A stretch of 64,000 nucleotides of DNA. It comes from TMED26 sp002694075 (GTDB lineage: Bacteria; Pseudomonadota; Alphaproteobacteria; Thalassobaculales; Thalassobaculaceae). The stretch lies in assembly GCA_036160575.1 (NCBI GenBank), contig JAYYDT010000006.1, positions 11,645 through 75,644 of the forward strand, in the 5' to 3' direction. The stretch's first letter is position 1. Every line of letters starts with the position of its first letter. Shown in pieces: positions 26,028-35,404 of the stretch. Position numbers and translations under genes: made by a program. A model generated the notes under the pieces. That model was not told the origin of the DNA. It saw only the letters and a list, made by a program, of their open reading frames with translations, and ran no database searches.

Positions 26028-27353
26028 ATGATGAGTTTTTGGAAACGGGCCACGACCGGACGGCGGCGTTGGGTCACGGGCCTCGCCACCGTCGCCGTCG
26101 CCGCCACCCTGTCGGTCACCTGGATGGCCGCGGCGGCGCCGACCGATCGGTCGGAGACATATCGCCAATTGAATCTGTTCGGCGATGTGTTTGAGCGGGT
26201 GCGCGCCAACTATGTCGACCAGATTGATGTCAAAGACCTGATCGAGGCGGCGATCAATGGCATGTTGACCTCGCTCGACCCCCATTCCAGCTATTTGAAC
26301 GCCGAAAGTTTCCAGGACATGCAGGTCCAAACCCGCGGCGAGTTTGGCGGTCTCGGCATCGAAGTGACGATGGAGGGGGGACTGATCAAGGTGGTCTCGC
26401 CAATCGACGGCACCCCGGCGTTCAAGGCCGGCCTCAAGCCGGGCGATTACATCAGCCATATCGATGGTGACGCGATCCTTGGCCTAACCTTGAGCGAGGC
26501 CGTCGACCGCATGCGCGGGCCGGTGGACAGCGATATCACCATCACCATCCGCCGCGCCGGAGAAGAGCCCTTCGATGTCACTTTGCAGCGGGCCGTGATC
26601 AAACTGCGCTCTGTGCGGAGCCGGGTGTTCGATGACGTTGGCTATGTGCGGATCACCACCTTCAACGAACAGACCGGCACCTCGCTGGAAACCGCGATGG
26701 CGACCTTGCGCGACAAACTGGGCAGCAAGGGCGCCGGTTACGTGATTGACCTGCGCAATAATCCGGGCGGTTTATTGACCCAGGCGATTGCCGTTTCCGA
26801 CGCCTTTCTGGAGCGCGGCGAAATCGTCTCGACGCGCGGCCGCGACCCCAAGGACCACACTCGCGCCAACGCCCGGCCTGGTGATTTGGCCGAGGGCAAG
26901 CCGCTGGTGGTGTTGATCAACGGCGGCTCGGCCTCGGCCTCGGAAATTGTCGCCGGCGCCCTGCAGGACCATAATCGGGCGGTGGTTTTGGGCACCCGCT
27001 CGTTTGGCAAGGGCTCGGTGCAGACGGTCATGCAACTGCGCGGCCATGGGGCCATGCGCCTGACCACGGCGCGCTACTACACGCCTTCCGGCGCGTCGAT
27101 CCAGGCCAAAGGCATCACCCCGGATATCGTCGTGCCGTTGGCGCGGATCGAGAACCTGGAACCTAACGGTCAGCGGCGCGAGGCCGATTTACGTGGCGCG
27201 CTTGCCAATCCGGAGGGCGCCGACGCCGACACGGGTGAGGCGGCGCAAACCGAGGGTGCAAACAAATCGCCGGCCAATACGGATTTTCAGTTGGCGCGGG
27301 CGCTTGATTTGCTGCGCGGTTTGCATGTGTTTGAGCGCCGCGCGGAAAATTGA
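26028..27353 (+). CDS. ctpA: C-terminal processing peptidase, S41 family
   Basis: A 441-residue protease with an N-terminal signal anchor (about residues 15-35), a PDZ domain (about 90-175, LGIEVTMEGGLIKVVSPIDG) and the S41 core. The nucleophile Ser is in GGSASASEIVAGAL and the Lys base is in GTRSFGKGSVQ. It cleaves periplasmic proteins from their C-termini. The envC-ctpA-deacetylase order is conserved in alphaproteobacteria, pointing to cell-envelope remodelling. A TTGA overlap links it to the next gene. Confidence 0.95.
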   Translation: MMSFWKRATTGRRRWVTGLATVAVAATLSVTWMAAAAPTDRSETYRQLNLFGDVFERVRANYVDQIDVKDLIEAAINGMLTSLDPHSSYLNAESFQDMQVQTRGEFGGLGIEVTMEGGLIKVVSPIDGTPAFKAGLKPGDYISHIDGDAILGLTLSEAVDRMRGPVDSDITITIRRAGEEPFDVTLQRAVIKLRSVRSRVFDDVGYVRITTFNEQTGTSLETAMATLRDKLGSKGAGYVIDLRNNPGGLLTQAIAVSDAFLERGEIVSTRGRDPKDHTRANARPGDLAEGKPLVVLINGGSASASEIVAGALQDHNRAVVLGTRSFGKGSVQTVMQLRGHGAMRLTTARYYTPSGASIQAKGITPDIVVPLARIENLEPNGQRREADLRGALANPEGADADTGEAAQTEGANKSPANTDFQLARALDLLRGLHVFERRAEN

Positions 27354-28591
27354 AGGCGCCGACGTTAAATATCCGGCGGTTCATGGGCCGCCGCGCCGAC
27401 GATGGGGCGGGAGAAGCGGACGCCGCGGCCACCGCGCCGATATCGGACGACAACCTGACGACCGAGGACGATGTCACCGATTGGCTGGCCGAATCCGCCG
27501 AAGATCAGCCCACGCGCTGGAGCGGCCGGATTTTTCTCGCCGCGACCTTCACCCTTTGGCTGATCCTCGCCGGCGGTTTGGGTGGCCTGATCGGTTGGTT
27601 GTTGATGAACGGCCCCGATACCATCGCCGAACGCGAGGCGGCGCGCCCGCGAATGAGTGTCGCGATCACCTTGCCCGGTGCCAAAGCCGCCAATGACAGC
27701 GATGTCACAACCATGGCGCCGCAAGATGACGGCGCCATCTCCATGGCGGCGGTTGACGGTCAAGCGGCGACCGGGGGCGGTAAGGGCGGTGATTTGGCGG
27801 GCGTCGAGGCCGACTTGTACGAGGACGGGCTGCATGGTTTTTTGCCCCGGGTCGCGGCCGATGGGCGTCAGCCCTGGCAGGTGTACCGGCGGCCGGCCAA
27901 GACCGATAAGCGGCCACGCATCGCCTTGTTGTTTACCGATATGGGTTTGTCCCAAGCCAACAGCGCGGCCGCGGTCCGCGACTTGCCCAGCGAGGTGAGC
28001 CTCAGTTTTTCGGCCTTGGCCAAAGGTCTCGAAAACCAGGTCGCCGCCGCGCGCCGTGACGGCCATGAGGTCTTCCTGGACCTGCCTATGGAGCCGAGCG
28101 ATTACCCGCGCAGCGACCCCGGCCCCTACACCTTGTTGACCAGCGCCAGCCTGGTTGAAAATCTCGACCGCTTGGAATGGACCCTGGCCCAGGCCACCGG
28201 CTATGTCGGGGTGGTGACCAAAATGGGCGGCCGCTTCACCGCCGATAATGAAAGCATGATGCCGGTCCTCGAAGCGCTCAAGAAGCGTGGCTTGATGTTT
28301 ATCGACGCCCGCGCCTCGTCCCGTAGCTTGGCCATTGAATTGGCGACCACCCTGGCTCTCCCGCGGGCCTATGGCAACGCTGTGATCGACGCGGTGCCGG
28401 CGCGCGCCGACATTGAGCGGCGCTTGGCGGCGCTGGAGAATCGCGCGCGGATTGACGGGGTGGCGGTCGGCTTGGCGCGCAATTACCCGGTCACCCTGGC
28501 GGTCGTGAAGGCGTGGTTAGCCGGTGTGGCGCAACGCAATTATCAACTCGTGCCGGTGTCGGCGGTCGCCGACGGGCAGCGGGGCCGCTAG
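27350..28591 (+). CDS. Divergent polysaccharide deacetylase family protein (YibQ-like)
   Basis: A 413-residue protein starting with TTG 27350 in a TTGA overlap with ctpA (ATG 27383 is an alternative). A cytoplasmic N-terminus, one transmembrane helix (about residues 62-86) and a linker precede the deacetylase-like barrel: RIALLFTDMGLSQANS, EVFLDLPMEPSDYP, and the late FIDARASSRS. The normal NodB HxxxH metal motif is not evident, as usual for this divergent family, so activity is uncertain. Confidence 0.9.
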   Translation: MKAPTLNIRRFMGRRADDGAGEADAAATAPISDDNLTTEDDVTDWLAESAEDQPTRWSGRIFLAATFTLWLILAGGLGGLIGWLLMNGPDTIAEREAARPRMSVAITLPGAKAANDSDVTTMAPQDDGAISMAAVDGQAATGGGKGGDLAGVEADLYEDGLHGFLPRVAADGRQPWQVYRRPAKTDKRPRIALLFTDMGLSQANSAAAVRDLPSEVSLSFSALAKGLENQVAAARRDGHEVFLDLPMEPSDYPRSDPGPYTLLTSASLVENLDRLEWTLAQATGYVGVVTKMGGRFTADNESMMPVLEALKKRGLMFIDARASSRSLAIELATTLALPRAYGNAVIDAVPARADIERRLAALENRARIDGVAVGLARNYPVTLAVVKAWLAGVAQRNYQLVPVSAVADGQRGR

Positions 28592-28599
28592 GAGGGCCG

Positions 28600-29106
28600 A
28601 TGGTGAGCGGCAGCGACAAGCCGGTGGCGGCTTATCGTCCGTGTGTGGGGGTCATGCTGATCAATCCGCGGGGCGGCGTGTTTGTCGGCAATCGTCGGGA
28701 CACCGCCGGCAACGCTTGGCAGATGCCGCAAGGCGGCATCGATCCCGGTGAACGCCCGCTGGAGGCGGCCCGCCGCGAGCTGTGGGAGGAAACCGGCGTG
28801 CGCCGGGCGCGAATACTTGCCGAAAGCCGCGATTGGCATCGCTACGACTTTCCCCCTGGCCTTGCCGGTCGCCTATGGGACGGCCGTTTTCGCGGACAGA
28901 TTCAAAAATGGGTGGTGATGGCCTTCGACGGCACCGATCGGGAAATCAACCTGACCGCCCATGAGCCGGAGTTTGATCGCTGGCGCTGGGTCGCTTTCGA
29001 CGCTTTGCCAACCCTGGCGGTGCCCTTCAAACGCGCCACCTACCGCGCGCTGGTCAGCGAATTTGGCCATCTCGCCGGTGGTTTTGAGCACGCCGACAGC
29101 CGCTGA
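28600..29106 (+). CDS. rppH: RNA pyrophosphohydrolase RppH (Nudix)
   Basis: A 168-residue Nudix hydrolase; ATG 28600 follows a GGAGG site. The Nudix box GGIDPGERPLEAARRELWEE-TG is complete, and the flanking CVGVMLINPRGGVFVGNRRD and NAWQMPQ are typical of RppH/NudH. It removes pyrophosphate from 5'-triphosphate mRNA ends or hydrolyses dinucleoside polyphosphates. It is the last gene of the plus-strand housekeeping run and converges on atpC with 30 nt between them. Confidence 0.93.
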   Translation: MVSGSDKPVAAYRPCVGVMLINPRGGVFVGNRRDTAGNAWQMPQGGIDPGERPLEAARRELWEETGVRRARILAESRDWHRYDFPPGLAGRLWDGRFRGQIQKWVVMAFDGTDREINLTAHEPEFDRWRWVAFDALPTLAVPFKRATYRALVSEFGHLAGGFEHADSR

Positions 29107-29136
29107 TTGGCACTTGTCGACGGTCTCGGCGACGAT

Positions 29137-29538
29137 TTAGGCGGCGGCCGCCGCCTTGGCTTCCAGCATTTGGATGCGCTGGCTCAACCGGGCGGTTTCC
29201 GGTCCGCCGGCGCTGTCTTTCAATTCGTCGCTGAGATTGGCGATTTCCTGATTAACGGCGGCCGGATCGATTTCGCCGACCGGCACCGCCTCTTCGGCCA
29301 GCACGGTGCAGCGATCTTCGGTCACTTCGGCGAAGCCGCCGGCGATGAAAATACGTTCTTCCACCTGGCCGCCTTGATGGATATCGATGACGCCGGCGTT
29401 GAGGGTCGAAATCATCGGGGCGTGCCGGGGCAGCACGCCGAAATACCCTTCGGCGCCCGGCACGACAACCATTTCAACGTCCTTGGAGACCAGCAGGCGC
29501 TCGGGCGAGACCAGTTCGAAGGCGGTTGTTTCGGCCAT
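29137..29538 (-). CDS. atpC: ATP synthase F1 subunit epsilon
   Basis: A 133-residue subunit with the N-terminal beta-sandwich (FELVSPERLL, VPGAEGYFGVLPRHAPM) and a short helical C-terminal region. It forms part of the central stalk and can inhibit ATP hydrolysis. It is the last gene of atpHAGDC, 43 nt after atpD. Confidence 0.97.
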   Translation of the reverse strand: MAETTAFELVSPERLLVSKDVEMVVVPGAEGYFGVLPRHAPMISTLNAGVIDIHQGGQVEERIFIAGGFAEVTEDRCTVLAEEAVPVGEIDPAAVNQEIANLSDELKDSAGGPETARLSQRIQMLEAKAAAAA

Positions 29539-29581
29539 ATCTTTTCCCCGTTAGGCGGCGACCGGCGACCGGTCGCGGTTG

Positions 29582-31009
29582 TTAAGCCGCTTCGGCGGCC
29601 ATCGCTTTGGCTTTTTCGATGGCCTCGTCGATGCCACCGACCATGTAGAAGGCGGCTTCCGGCAGATCGTCGTAATCGCCGGCGACAATGCCTTTAAAGC
29701 CCTTAATGGTTTCTTCCAGGCTGACCAGCTTGCCGGGCGAGCCGGTGAAGATTTCCGCGACGTGGAAGGGCTGCGACAAGAAGCGCTGAATCTTGCGCGC
29801 CCGCGCCACCACCATGCGGTCTTCCTCGGACAATTCGTCCATGCCCAAAATAGCGATAATGTCTTGCAGAGATTTGTAACGCTGCAGGACTTCCTGGACT
29901 TCCCGCGCGACCGCGTAATGGTCGTCGCCGACGATCCGCGGGTCGAGCATGCGCGATGTCGAGTCGAGCGGGTCGACCGCCGGATAAATGCCCAATTCGG
30001 CGATCTGCCGCGACAACACCGTGGTCGCGTCCAAATGCGAGAACGAGGTCGCTGGCGCCGGGTCGGTCAAGTCATCCGCGGGCACGTAGATCGCCTGCAC
30101 CGAGGTGATCGACCCTTTTTTGGTGGTCGTGATCCGCTCCTGCAGGGCGCCCATGTCGGTCGCCAATGTCGGCTGATAGCCCACCGCCGACGGGATCCGG
30201 CCCAGCAGCGCCGACACTTCCGAGCCGGCCTGGGTGAAGCGGAAGATATTGTCGACAAAGAACAGCACGTCCTGGCCTTCCTCGTCGCGGAAATACTCGG
30301 CCAGGGTCAGCCCGGCCAGGCCAACCCGGGCACGGGCGCCCGGCGGCTCGTTCATCTGACCGTAGACCAGAGCGGCTTTCGAGCTGGCCGGGTCGCCGGG
30401 TGTGATGACGCCGGACTCGACCATTTCCTCGTACAAATCGTTCCCTTCGCGGGTCCGCTCGCCGACCCCGGCGAACACCGAGTAACCGCCGTGCGCCTTG
30501 GCGACGTTATTGATCAATTCCATGATCAACACCGTTTTGCCGACGCCGGCGCCGCCGAACAGGCCAATCTTGCCGCCCTTGGCGTAAGGCGCCAGCAGGT
30601 CGACGACCTTAATGCCGGTTTCCAAAATCTCGGCTTCCGTCGACTGATCGATAAACTCCGGCGCCTCCCGGTGGATCGGCGAGCGCATGTCGGCGCCGAC
30701 TTCCGGGCCATCGTCGATCGGCTCGCCGATAACGTTCAAAATCCGGCCCAGCGTTTTTGGGCCGACCGGCACCGTGATCGGCGCGCCGGTGTCCTCGACC
30801 TTGCGGCCGCGCACCAGACCCTCGGTGGAGTCCATGGCGATGGTCCGCACGGTGTTTTCGCCCAGATGCTGCGCCACCTCAAGGACCAGCGCGTTATCGC
30901 CGTTTTGCGTGTGCAGCGCGTTCAAGATCTCCGGCAAATCGCCGTCGAACTGCACGTCGACAACGGCGCCGATGACCTGGGTGATCGTTCCAACCGCATT
31001 ATTCGCCAT
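29582..31009 (-). CDS. atpD: ATP synthase F1 subunit beta
   Basis: A 475-residue catalytic subunit. The Walker A motif is GGAGVGKT, the Glu of GERTREGNDLY and the Walker B region (DVLFFVDNIFRF) are present, and DELSEEDR lies near the end. It carries the three catalytic ATP sites of F1. It is encoded between atpG and atpC, as expected. Confidence 0.98.
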   Translation of the reverse strand: MANNAVGTITQVIGAVVDVQFDGDLPEILNALHTQNGDNALVLEVAQHLGENTVRTIAMDSTEGLVRGRKVEDTGAPITVPVGPKTLGRILNVIGEPIDDGPEVGADMRSPIHREAPEFIDQSTEAEILETGIKVVDLLAPYAKGGKIGLFGGAGVGKTVLIMELINNVAKAHGGYSVFAGVGERTREGNDLYEEMVESGVITPGDPASSKAALVYGQMNEPPGARARVGLAGLTLAEYFRDEEGQDVLFFVDNIFRFTQAGSEVSALLGRIPSAVGYQPTLATDMGALQERITTTKKGSITSVQAIYVPADDLTDPAPATSFSHLDATTVLSRQIAELGIYPAVDPLDSTSRMLDPRIVGDDHYAVAREVQEVLQRYKSLQDIIAILGMDELSEEDRMVVARARKIQRFLSQPFHVAEIFTGSPGKLVSLEETIKGFKGIVAGDYDDLPEAAFYMVGGIDEAIEKAKAMAAEAA

Positions 31010-31066
31010 TCGTCTCGCTCCATTCCATCGGGGCTCGCCCCCGATCTCGTGTCAAAAATGGTCCGG

Positions 31067-31954
31067 TCAAAGCGCCTCGGCGCCGGAGATGATTTCAATC
31101 AATTCTTTGGTGATCGCCGCCTGACGGGTTCGGTTGTAGTTGAGAGTCAAGCGGTCGATCATGTCGCCGGCGTTGCGCGTCGCGCTGTCCATCGCGGTCA
31201 TGCGCGCGCCATGTTCACTGGCGTTGTTTTCCAACATGGCGCTGTAGACCTGGGTCGCGACATTACGCGGCAGTAAAGCCTCGAGGATGGATTCCTCGTC
31301 CGGTTCATATTCATACAGCGCGCTCGGGCCGGTTGGCGCCGCCGTCTCTTCGGCGACTTCCGGCACGCGCGCCGGAATAATCTGATTCTCGGTGACGATT
31401 TGCGTCATCGCCGACTGAAAGGCGTTGAAAATCAGGGTGCAGACATCGAATTCACCGGCATCGAACATGTCGATAAGGCGGGTGGCGACGGTGTCGGCGG
31501 TGGTGAAGCCCACCGTCGGACGGTTGTAGCCTTCGAGGGTGTCGACGATCAGTTCGCCGAATTCTCGGTTAAGAGCGTCCCGGCCTTTGCGCCCGACACA
31601 AAAGATTTTCACCGTCTTGCCATCGGCCTGCAGGCGCCGAATGGCGGCCCGCGCGGCGCGCGTGATCGAGCTGTTGAAGCCGCCGCATAGGCCACGGTCA
31701 GCGGTCATCACCACCAAGAGATGGGTTTGCTCGGCACCGCTGCCGGCCAACAGGCGCGGCGCGTCACCACCGGTCGCCGCCGACGCCAGAGCGGCGATCA
31801 TACGGTTCATACGGTCGGCGTACGGGCGTCCGGCTTCGGCCAATTCCTGGGCCCGCCGCAGTTTGGCGGCGGACACCATTTTCATCGCCGATGTGATCTT
31901 GCGCGTCGACTTGACGCTGTTGATCCGGTTCCTGAGATCCTTAAGGCTCGGCAT
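31067..31954 (-). CDS. atpG: ATP synthase F1 subunit gamma
   Basis: A 295-residue central-stalk subunit. The N-terminal coiled-coil helix (LKDLRNRINSVKSTRKITSAMKMV, conserved) and the C-terminal helix (MTAMDSATRNAGDMI) frame a Rossmann-like middle (TADRGLCGGFN). It couples rotation of the c-ring to catalysis in beta. Confidence 0.97.
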   Translation of the reverse strand: MPSLKDLRNRINSVKSTRKITSAMKMVSAAKLRRAQELAEAGRPYADRMNRMIAALASAATGGDAPRLLAGSGAEQTHLLVVMTADRGLCGGFNSSITRAARAAIRRLQADGKTVKIFCVGRKGRDALNREFGELIVDTLEGYNRPTVGFTTADTVATRLIDMFDAGEFDVCTLIFNAFQSAMTQIVTENQIIPARVPEVAEETAAPTGPSALYEYEPDEESILEALLPRNVATQVYSAMLENNASEHGARMTAMDSATRNAGDMIDRLTLNYNRTRQAAITKELIEIISGAEAL

Positions 31955-31996
31955 TTATCGGTCCTTTGACGATCCGTTGGCGCGCGTCGCCGTGGG

Positions 31997-33532
31997 TTAG
32001 GCGAAGGCTTTGGCGTAACCGTCGAAGAAGGCTTTGAGCTTCTCTTCGGTGTCTTTGGAAATCTCCCGCTCGGTGCGAATGGTTTCCAAAAGATCGCCGC
32101 CCTTGGCCCGCATTTCGGCGAGCAGGCCCTGCTCGAAGCGGCCGACATCGCGCAAGTCGATGCCGTCCAGATAGCCCCGCACCCCGGCGAAAATACTGAT
32201 CACCTGTTCTTCGACCGGCAACGGCGTGTATTGCGGTTGCTTCAGCAGTTCGGTCAAGCGCGCGCCGCGCGCCAGCAAGCGCTGGGTCGAGGCGTCGAGA
32301 TCGGAGGCGAACTGCGCGAAGGCGGCCATCTCACGATACTGGGCCAATTCCAGCTTAATCGTGCCGGCGACCTGTTTCATGGCCTTGATCTGTGCCGCCG
32401 AGCCAACCCGGCTGACCGACAGGCCGACGTTCACCGCCGGGCGAATGCCTTGGTAGAACAGCTCGGTCTCAAGAAAGATCTGGCCATCGGTGATCGAAAT
32501 CACATTGGTCGGGATATAGGCCGACACGTCACCGGCCTGGGTCTCGATGATCGGCAGGGCGGTCAAGGAGCCGGCGCCATTGGCGTCGCTCATCTTGGCG
32601 GCCCGCTCGAGCAGACGCGAGTGCAGATAGAAGACGTCGCCCGGATAGGCTTCGCGCCCCGGCGGGCGGCGCAGCAACAGCGACATTTGACGATAGGCGA
32701 CGGCCTGTTTCGACAAATCGTCATAGACGATCACGGCGTGCATGCCGTTGTCGCGGAAGTATTCGCCAATGGTGCAGCCGGTGTAAGGGGCCAGGAACTG
32801 CAACGGCGCCGATTCCGATGCGGTGGCGGCGATCACCACCGAGTAGTCGAGGGTGCCGTAATCCTCCAGGGTCTTGACGATTTGCGCCACCGTCGAACGC
32901 TTTTGGCCGACCGCGACATAGATGCAGAACAGCTTTTTGCTCTCATCGTCGCCGGCCGCGTCATTGACTTGTTTCTGGTTAATGAAGGTGTCGACGGCGA
33001 TGGCGGTTTTACCGGTCTGCCGGTCCCCGATGATCAACTCGCGCTGGCCGCGGCCAATCGGGATCAAGCTGTCGATCGCTTTGAGGCCGGTCTGCATCGG
33101 CTCATGCACCGATTTACGGGCCATGATGCCCGGCGCTTTGACCTCGACCCGAGTGCGTTGGTCGCTGTCGATCGGCCCCTTGCCGTCAAGCGGGTTGCCC
33201 AGCGGGTCGACGACGCGCCCGAGCAGGCCCTTGCCGACCGGCACGTCGACGATGGCGCCGGTCCGCTTGACCGTATCGCCTTCTTTAATGTTGCGGTCGT
33301 CGCCGAAAATCACCACGCCGACGTTGTCGTTTTCCAGGTTCAACGCCATGCCGCGGATCCCGTTGGGAAACTCGACCATCTCGCCGGCCTGCACCTGGTC
33401 GAGGCCATACACGCGGGCGATACCGTCTCCGACCGACAGCACTTGGCCGACCTCGGCGACTTCGGCTTCGGTCCCAAATCCGGCGATCTGGTCCTTAAGA
33501 ATAGACGAAATTTCGGCGGCCCGGATATCCAT
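31997..33532 (-). CDS. atpA: ATP synthase F1 subunit alpha
   Basis: A 511-residue non-catalytic nucleotide-binding subunit starting MDIRAAEISSILKDQI. The P-loop is GDRQTGKT, followed by VAIGQKRS-like VAVGQKRS and the YDDLSKQAVAYRQ block. It starts within the last base of the atpH stop (TGATG arrangement), so the two are translationally coupled. Confidence 0.98.
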   Translation of the reverse strand: MDIRAAEISSILKDQIAGFGTEAEVAEVGQVLSVGDGIARVYGLDQVQAGEMVEFPNGIRGMALNLENDNVGVVIFGDDRNIKEGDTVKRTGAIVDVPVGKGLLGRVVDPLGNPLDGKGPIDSDQRTRVEVKAPGIMARKSVHEPMQTGLKAIDSLIPIGRGQRELIIGDRQTGKTAIAVDTFINQKQVNDAAGDDESKKLFCIYVAVGQKRSTVAQIVKTLEDYGTLDYSVVIAATASESAPLQFLAPYTGCTIGEYFRDNGMHAVIVYDDLSKQAVAYRQMSLLLRRPPGREAYPGDVFYLHSRLLERAAKMSDANGAGSLTALPIIETQAGDVSAYIPTNVISITDGQIFLETELFYQGIRPAVNVGLSVSRVGSAAQIKAMKQVAGTIKLELAQYREMAAFAQFASDLDASTQRLLARGARLTELLKQPQYTPLPVEEQVISIFAGVRGYLDGIDLRDVGRFEQGLLAEMRAKGGDLLETIRTEREISKDTEEKLKAFFDGYAKAFA

Positions 33533-34083
33533 CAGCCAACACCTTTCATCGACAACTGCAAACGATTGATTTTTGAACGGAGGGAACTGTCGACCATGCG
33601 CGAGCCAACGCGCACGATAAGACCGCCGATCAAGCTTGGATCGACGGCCAGGTTAACAGCGACTTTTTGCCCAACCGCGCCCCGCAGGCTTTCCGTGACG
33701 GCGGCCACTTCAGCCTCGGTCAGAGGCACCGCCGAGGTCACATCGGCTTGGATTTCGCCGCGCCGGCGGGCCAGTTCGGCGAGAAACGCCGTGATCATTT
33801 GGCTGAGCGCGAACAGGCGGCGGTTGTCGGCGACGGTGCCGACGAATTTGACGGTCAACGGATTGGCGCCGGCCGCTTCGAGCACAGCGGTCATCGCCTT
33901 GACCTGGGCCTCGCTGCCAATCACCGGCGAGCGCACCAGACGCGCCAGGTCGGCGTTTTCGGTGACAATTTGGTTCAAGGCGGTCAAGTCGGCGGCAACG
34001 GCGTCCAATGATTTGGCGGCGTCGGCCAATTCATACAGCGCGGCGGCATAGCGCCCAGCGAGACCGGTCGTTTGCGATGACAT
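33532..34083 (-). CDS. atpH: ATP synthase F1 subunit delta
   Basis: A 183-residue peripheral-stalk subunit (OSCP-like) with the N-terminal helical bundle (GLAGRYAAALYELA) and the conserved C-terminal DPSLIGGLIVRVGSRMVD. ATG 34083 is preferred over the in-frame upstream codon at 34119 because homologues start with this segment and a GGGAGA site precedes it. It is the first gene of the F1 operon; F0 genes are absent from the window, as is normal in alphaproteobacteria. Confidence 0.95.
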   Translation of the reverse strand: MSSQTTGLAGRYAAALYELADAAKSLDAVAADLTALNQIVTENADLARLVRSPVIGSEAQVKAMTAVLEAAGANPLTVKFVGTVADNRRLFALSQMITAFLAELARRRGEIQADVTSAVPLTEAEVAAVTESLRGAVGQKVAVNLAVDPSLIGGLIVRVGSRMVDSSLRSKINRLQLSMKGVG

Positions 34084-34202
34084 GGGTCGAAAAGTCTCCC
34101 GTTTTTCGCCCCGAACCATGGCGAACCGGCCGAAAGCGCGCCCGCCTCGTGGAAGTCAAAATTCGGCGCGCCGACACAGCTCTTTTTAGCTTGGGCGCTC
34201 GG

Positions 34203-34231
34203 TAGGTAGCATAGACATTTGAGGCGTGCAA
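34203..34231 (-). promoter_or_regulatory. Putative promoter of the atpHAGDC operon
   Basis: On the minus strand TTGCAC (34231-34226) is separated by 17 nt from TACCTA (34208-34203), about 120 nt before the atpH start. The -35 box matches 5 of 6; the -10 box is weak. It is the best candidate in the 214-bp gap between the desulfhydrase gene and atpH. Confidence 0.4.
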
Positions 34232-34297
34232 GCGGGCTGGGCGGGTTTTTGCCGGCCCCTTTCGACACCGGCCAGGGTCGTTAATTTAAGCCATCCG

Positions 34298-35404
34298 TCA
34301 GGCTCCGGAAGCGGCGGCTTCGGCGCCCGCGTCGGCGCTGTCGCCGGCGAACACGGCGGTCAATTTCGGCTCATAGGCGAACAGCGCCGGCTGGCCGCCG
34401 GTATGGATGAAGATCACGCCTTTGGCGGCGGCGAAATCGCCGGCCCGCGCGCGGCCGATCATGCCGGCGGCGACCTTGCCGGAATAGACCGGGTCGAGCA
34501 GCAGACCCTCGCGCTGGGCGAACAGGCCGAGAGCCTCTTCGGTGGCCGCGTTGAGCTTGCCGTAAGAGGGGAAAAACGCTTGGTCGTCGATTTCCAAATC
34601 GGCCGGCCCGGTCAGGCCCGGACGCTGGATCAAATCGGCCATCATCGCCATTCGCCGGGCCATGCGTTGGCGCTGAGCGTCGGCGTCGCGGCGCACGCAC
34701 ATCGCCGCCACCCGGATATCGTCGCGGCCAAGGGCGCGAAACCCGGCCAATAGCCCAGCGTGGGTGAGGCCACTGCCCGAGCCGACCACGACGGTGTCAA
34801 AGTCAATGCCGGCGGCCGCCGTTTGGGCCAGCAACTCGCCAGCGCACAGCACATAGCCGAGCCCGCCGAGCGGCGGGTGTTCGGCGCCCAGCGGGATCAC
34901 ATAGGGGCGGTGGCCGGCGGCGCGCAGGGCGGCGGCGCGAGCGACCACCGCGTCATCGGCGGCGCTTTCATCCTCGCCCACCGGAAAATGATGAAAATGC
35001 GCGCCGAACATGCGGTTGAGCAGGATATTGCCCGACCGCCGGTAGGTCGCGTCGGCGCCGTCGACGCGTTCCTCCAACTGCACATGACAGGTCAGGCCCA
35101 GCTTGGCGGCGGCGGCGGCGGCGGTGCGCATGAAATTGGACTGCACCGCGCCGGTGATCAAAATCGTGTCGGCGCCGGCGGCCTGGGCCGCGCCCATGTA
35201 GAACTCGAGCGGCCGGACCTTGTTGCCGCCAAAGGCCAAGCCGCTGCAATCCTCGCGCTTGATCCACAGGTTCGCGACGCCGATCTCGGCGCCCAGGCGG
35301 TCCATCGCCTCGAGCGGTGTCGGAAAATGCCCAAGGGCCGCCCGCGGGTGCGCCGCGACCAGGTTTTCGGCTGGATTGTCAAGCTGCATGGCCGCCCCGT
35401 TCAC
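34298..35404 (-). CDS. PLP-dependent D-cysteine desulfhydrase / ACC deaminase family protein
   Basis: A 368-residue fold-type II PLP enzyme. The Schiff-base Lys is K62 in FGGNKVRPLEF, followed by GAVQSNFMRTAAAAAAKLG (substrate loop) and the phosphate-binding VGSGSGLTHAG. The late HTGGQPALFAY is also typical. It degrades D-cysteine to pyruvate, H2S and ammonia or a related substrate. The GTG start at 35404 overlaps the priA stop (GTGA); ATG 35389 is an alternative. The C-terminal 10 residues are a low-complexity Ala-rich tail. Confidence 0.88.
   Translation of the reverse strand: MNGAAMQLDNPAENLVAAHPRAALGHFPTPLEAMDRLGAEIGVANLWIKREDCSGLAFGGNKVRPLEFYMGAAQAAGADTILITGAVQSNFMRTAAAAAAKLGLTCHVQLEERVDGADATYRRSGNILLNRMFGAHFHHFPVGEDESAADDAVVARAAALRAAGHRPYVIPLGAEHPPLGGLGYVLCAGELLAQTAAAGIDFDTVVVGSGSGLTHAGLLAGFRALGRDDIRVAAMCVRRDADAQRQRMARRMAMMADLIQRPGLTGPADLEIDDQAFFPSYGKLNAATEEALGLFAQREGLLLDPVYSGKVAAGMIGRARAGDFAAAKGVIFIHTGGQPALFAYEPKLTAVFAGDSADAGAEAAASGA

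Noticed and set aside
29107..34297. Missing F0 genes as a sign of a broken ATP synthase operon
   Set aside because: Separate F1 and F0 operons are the normal arrangement in alphaproteobacteria.
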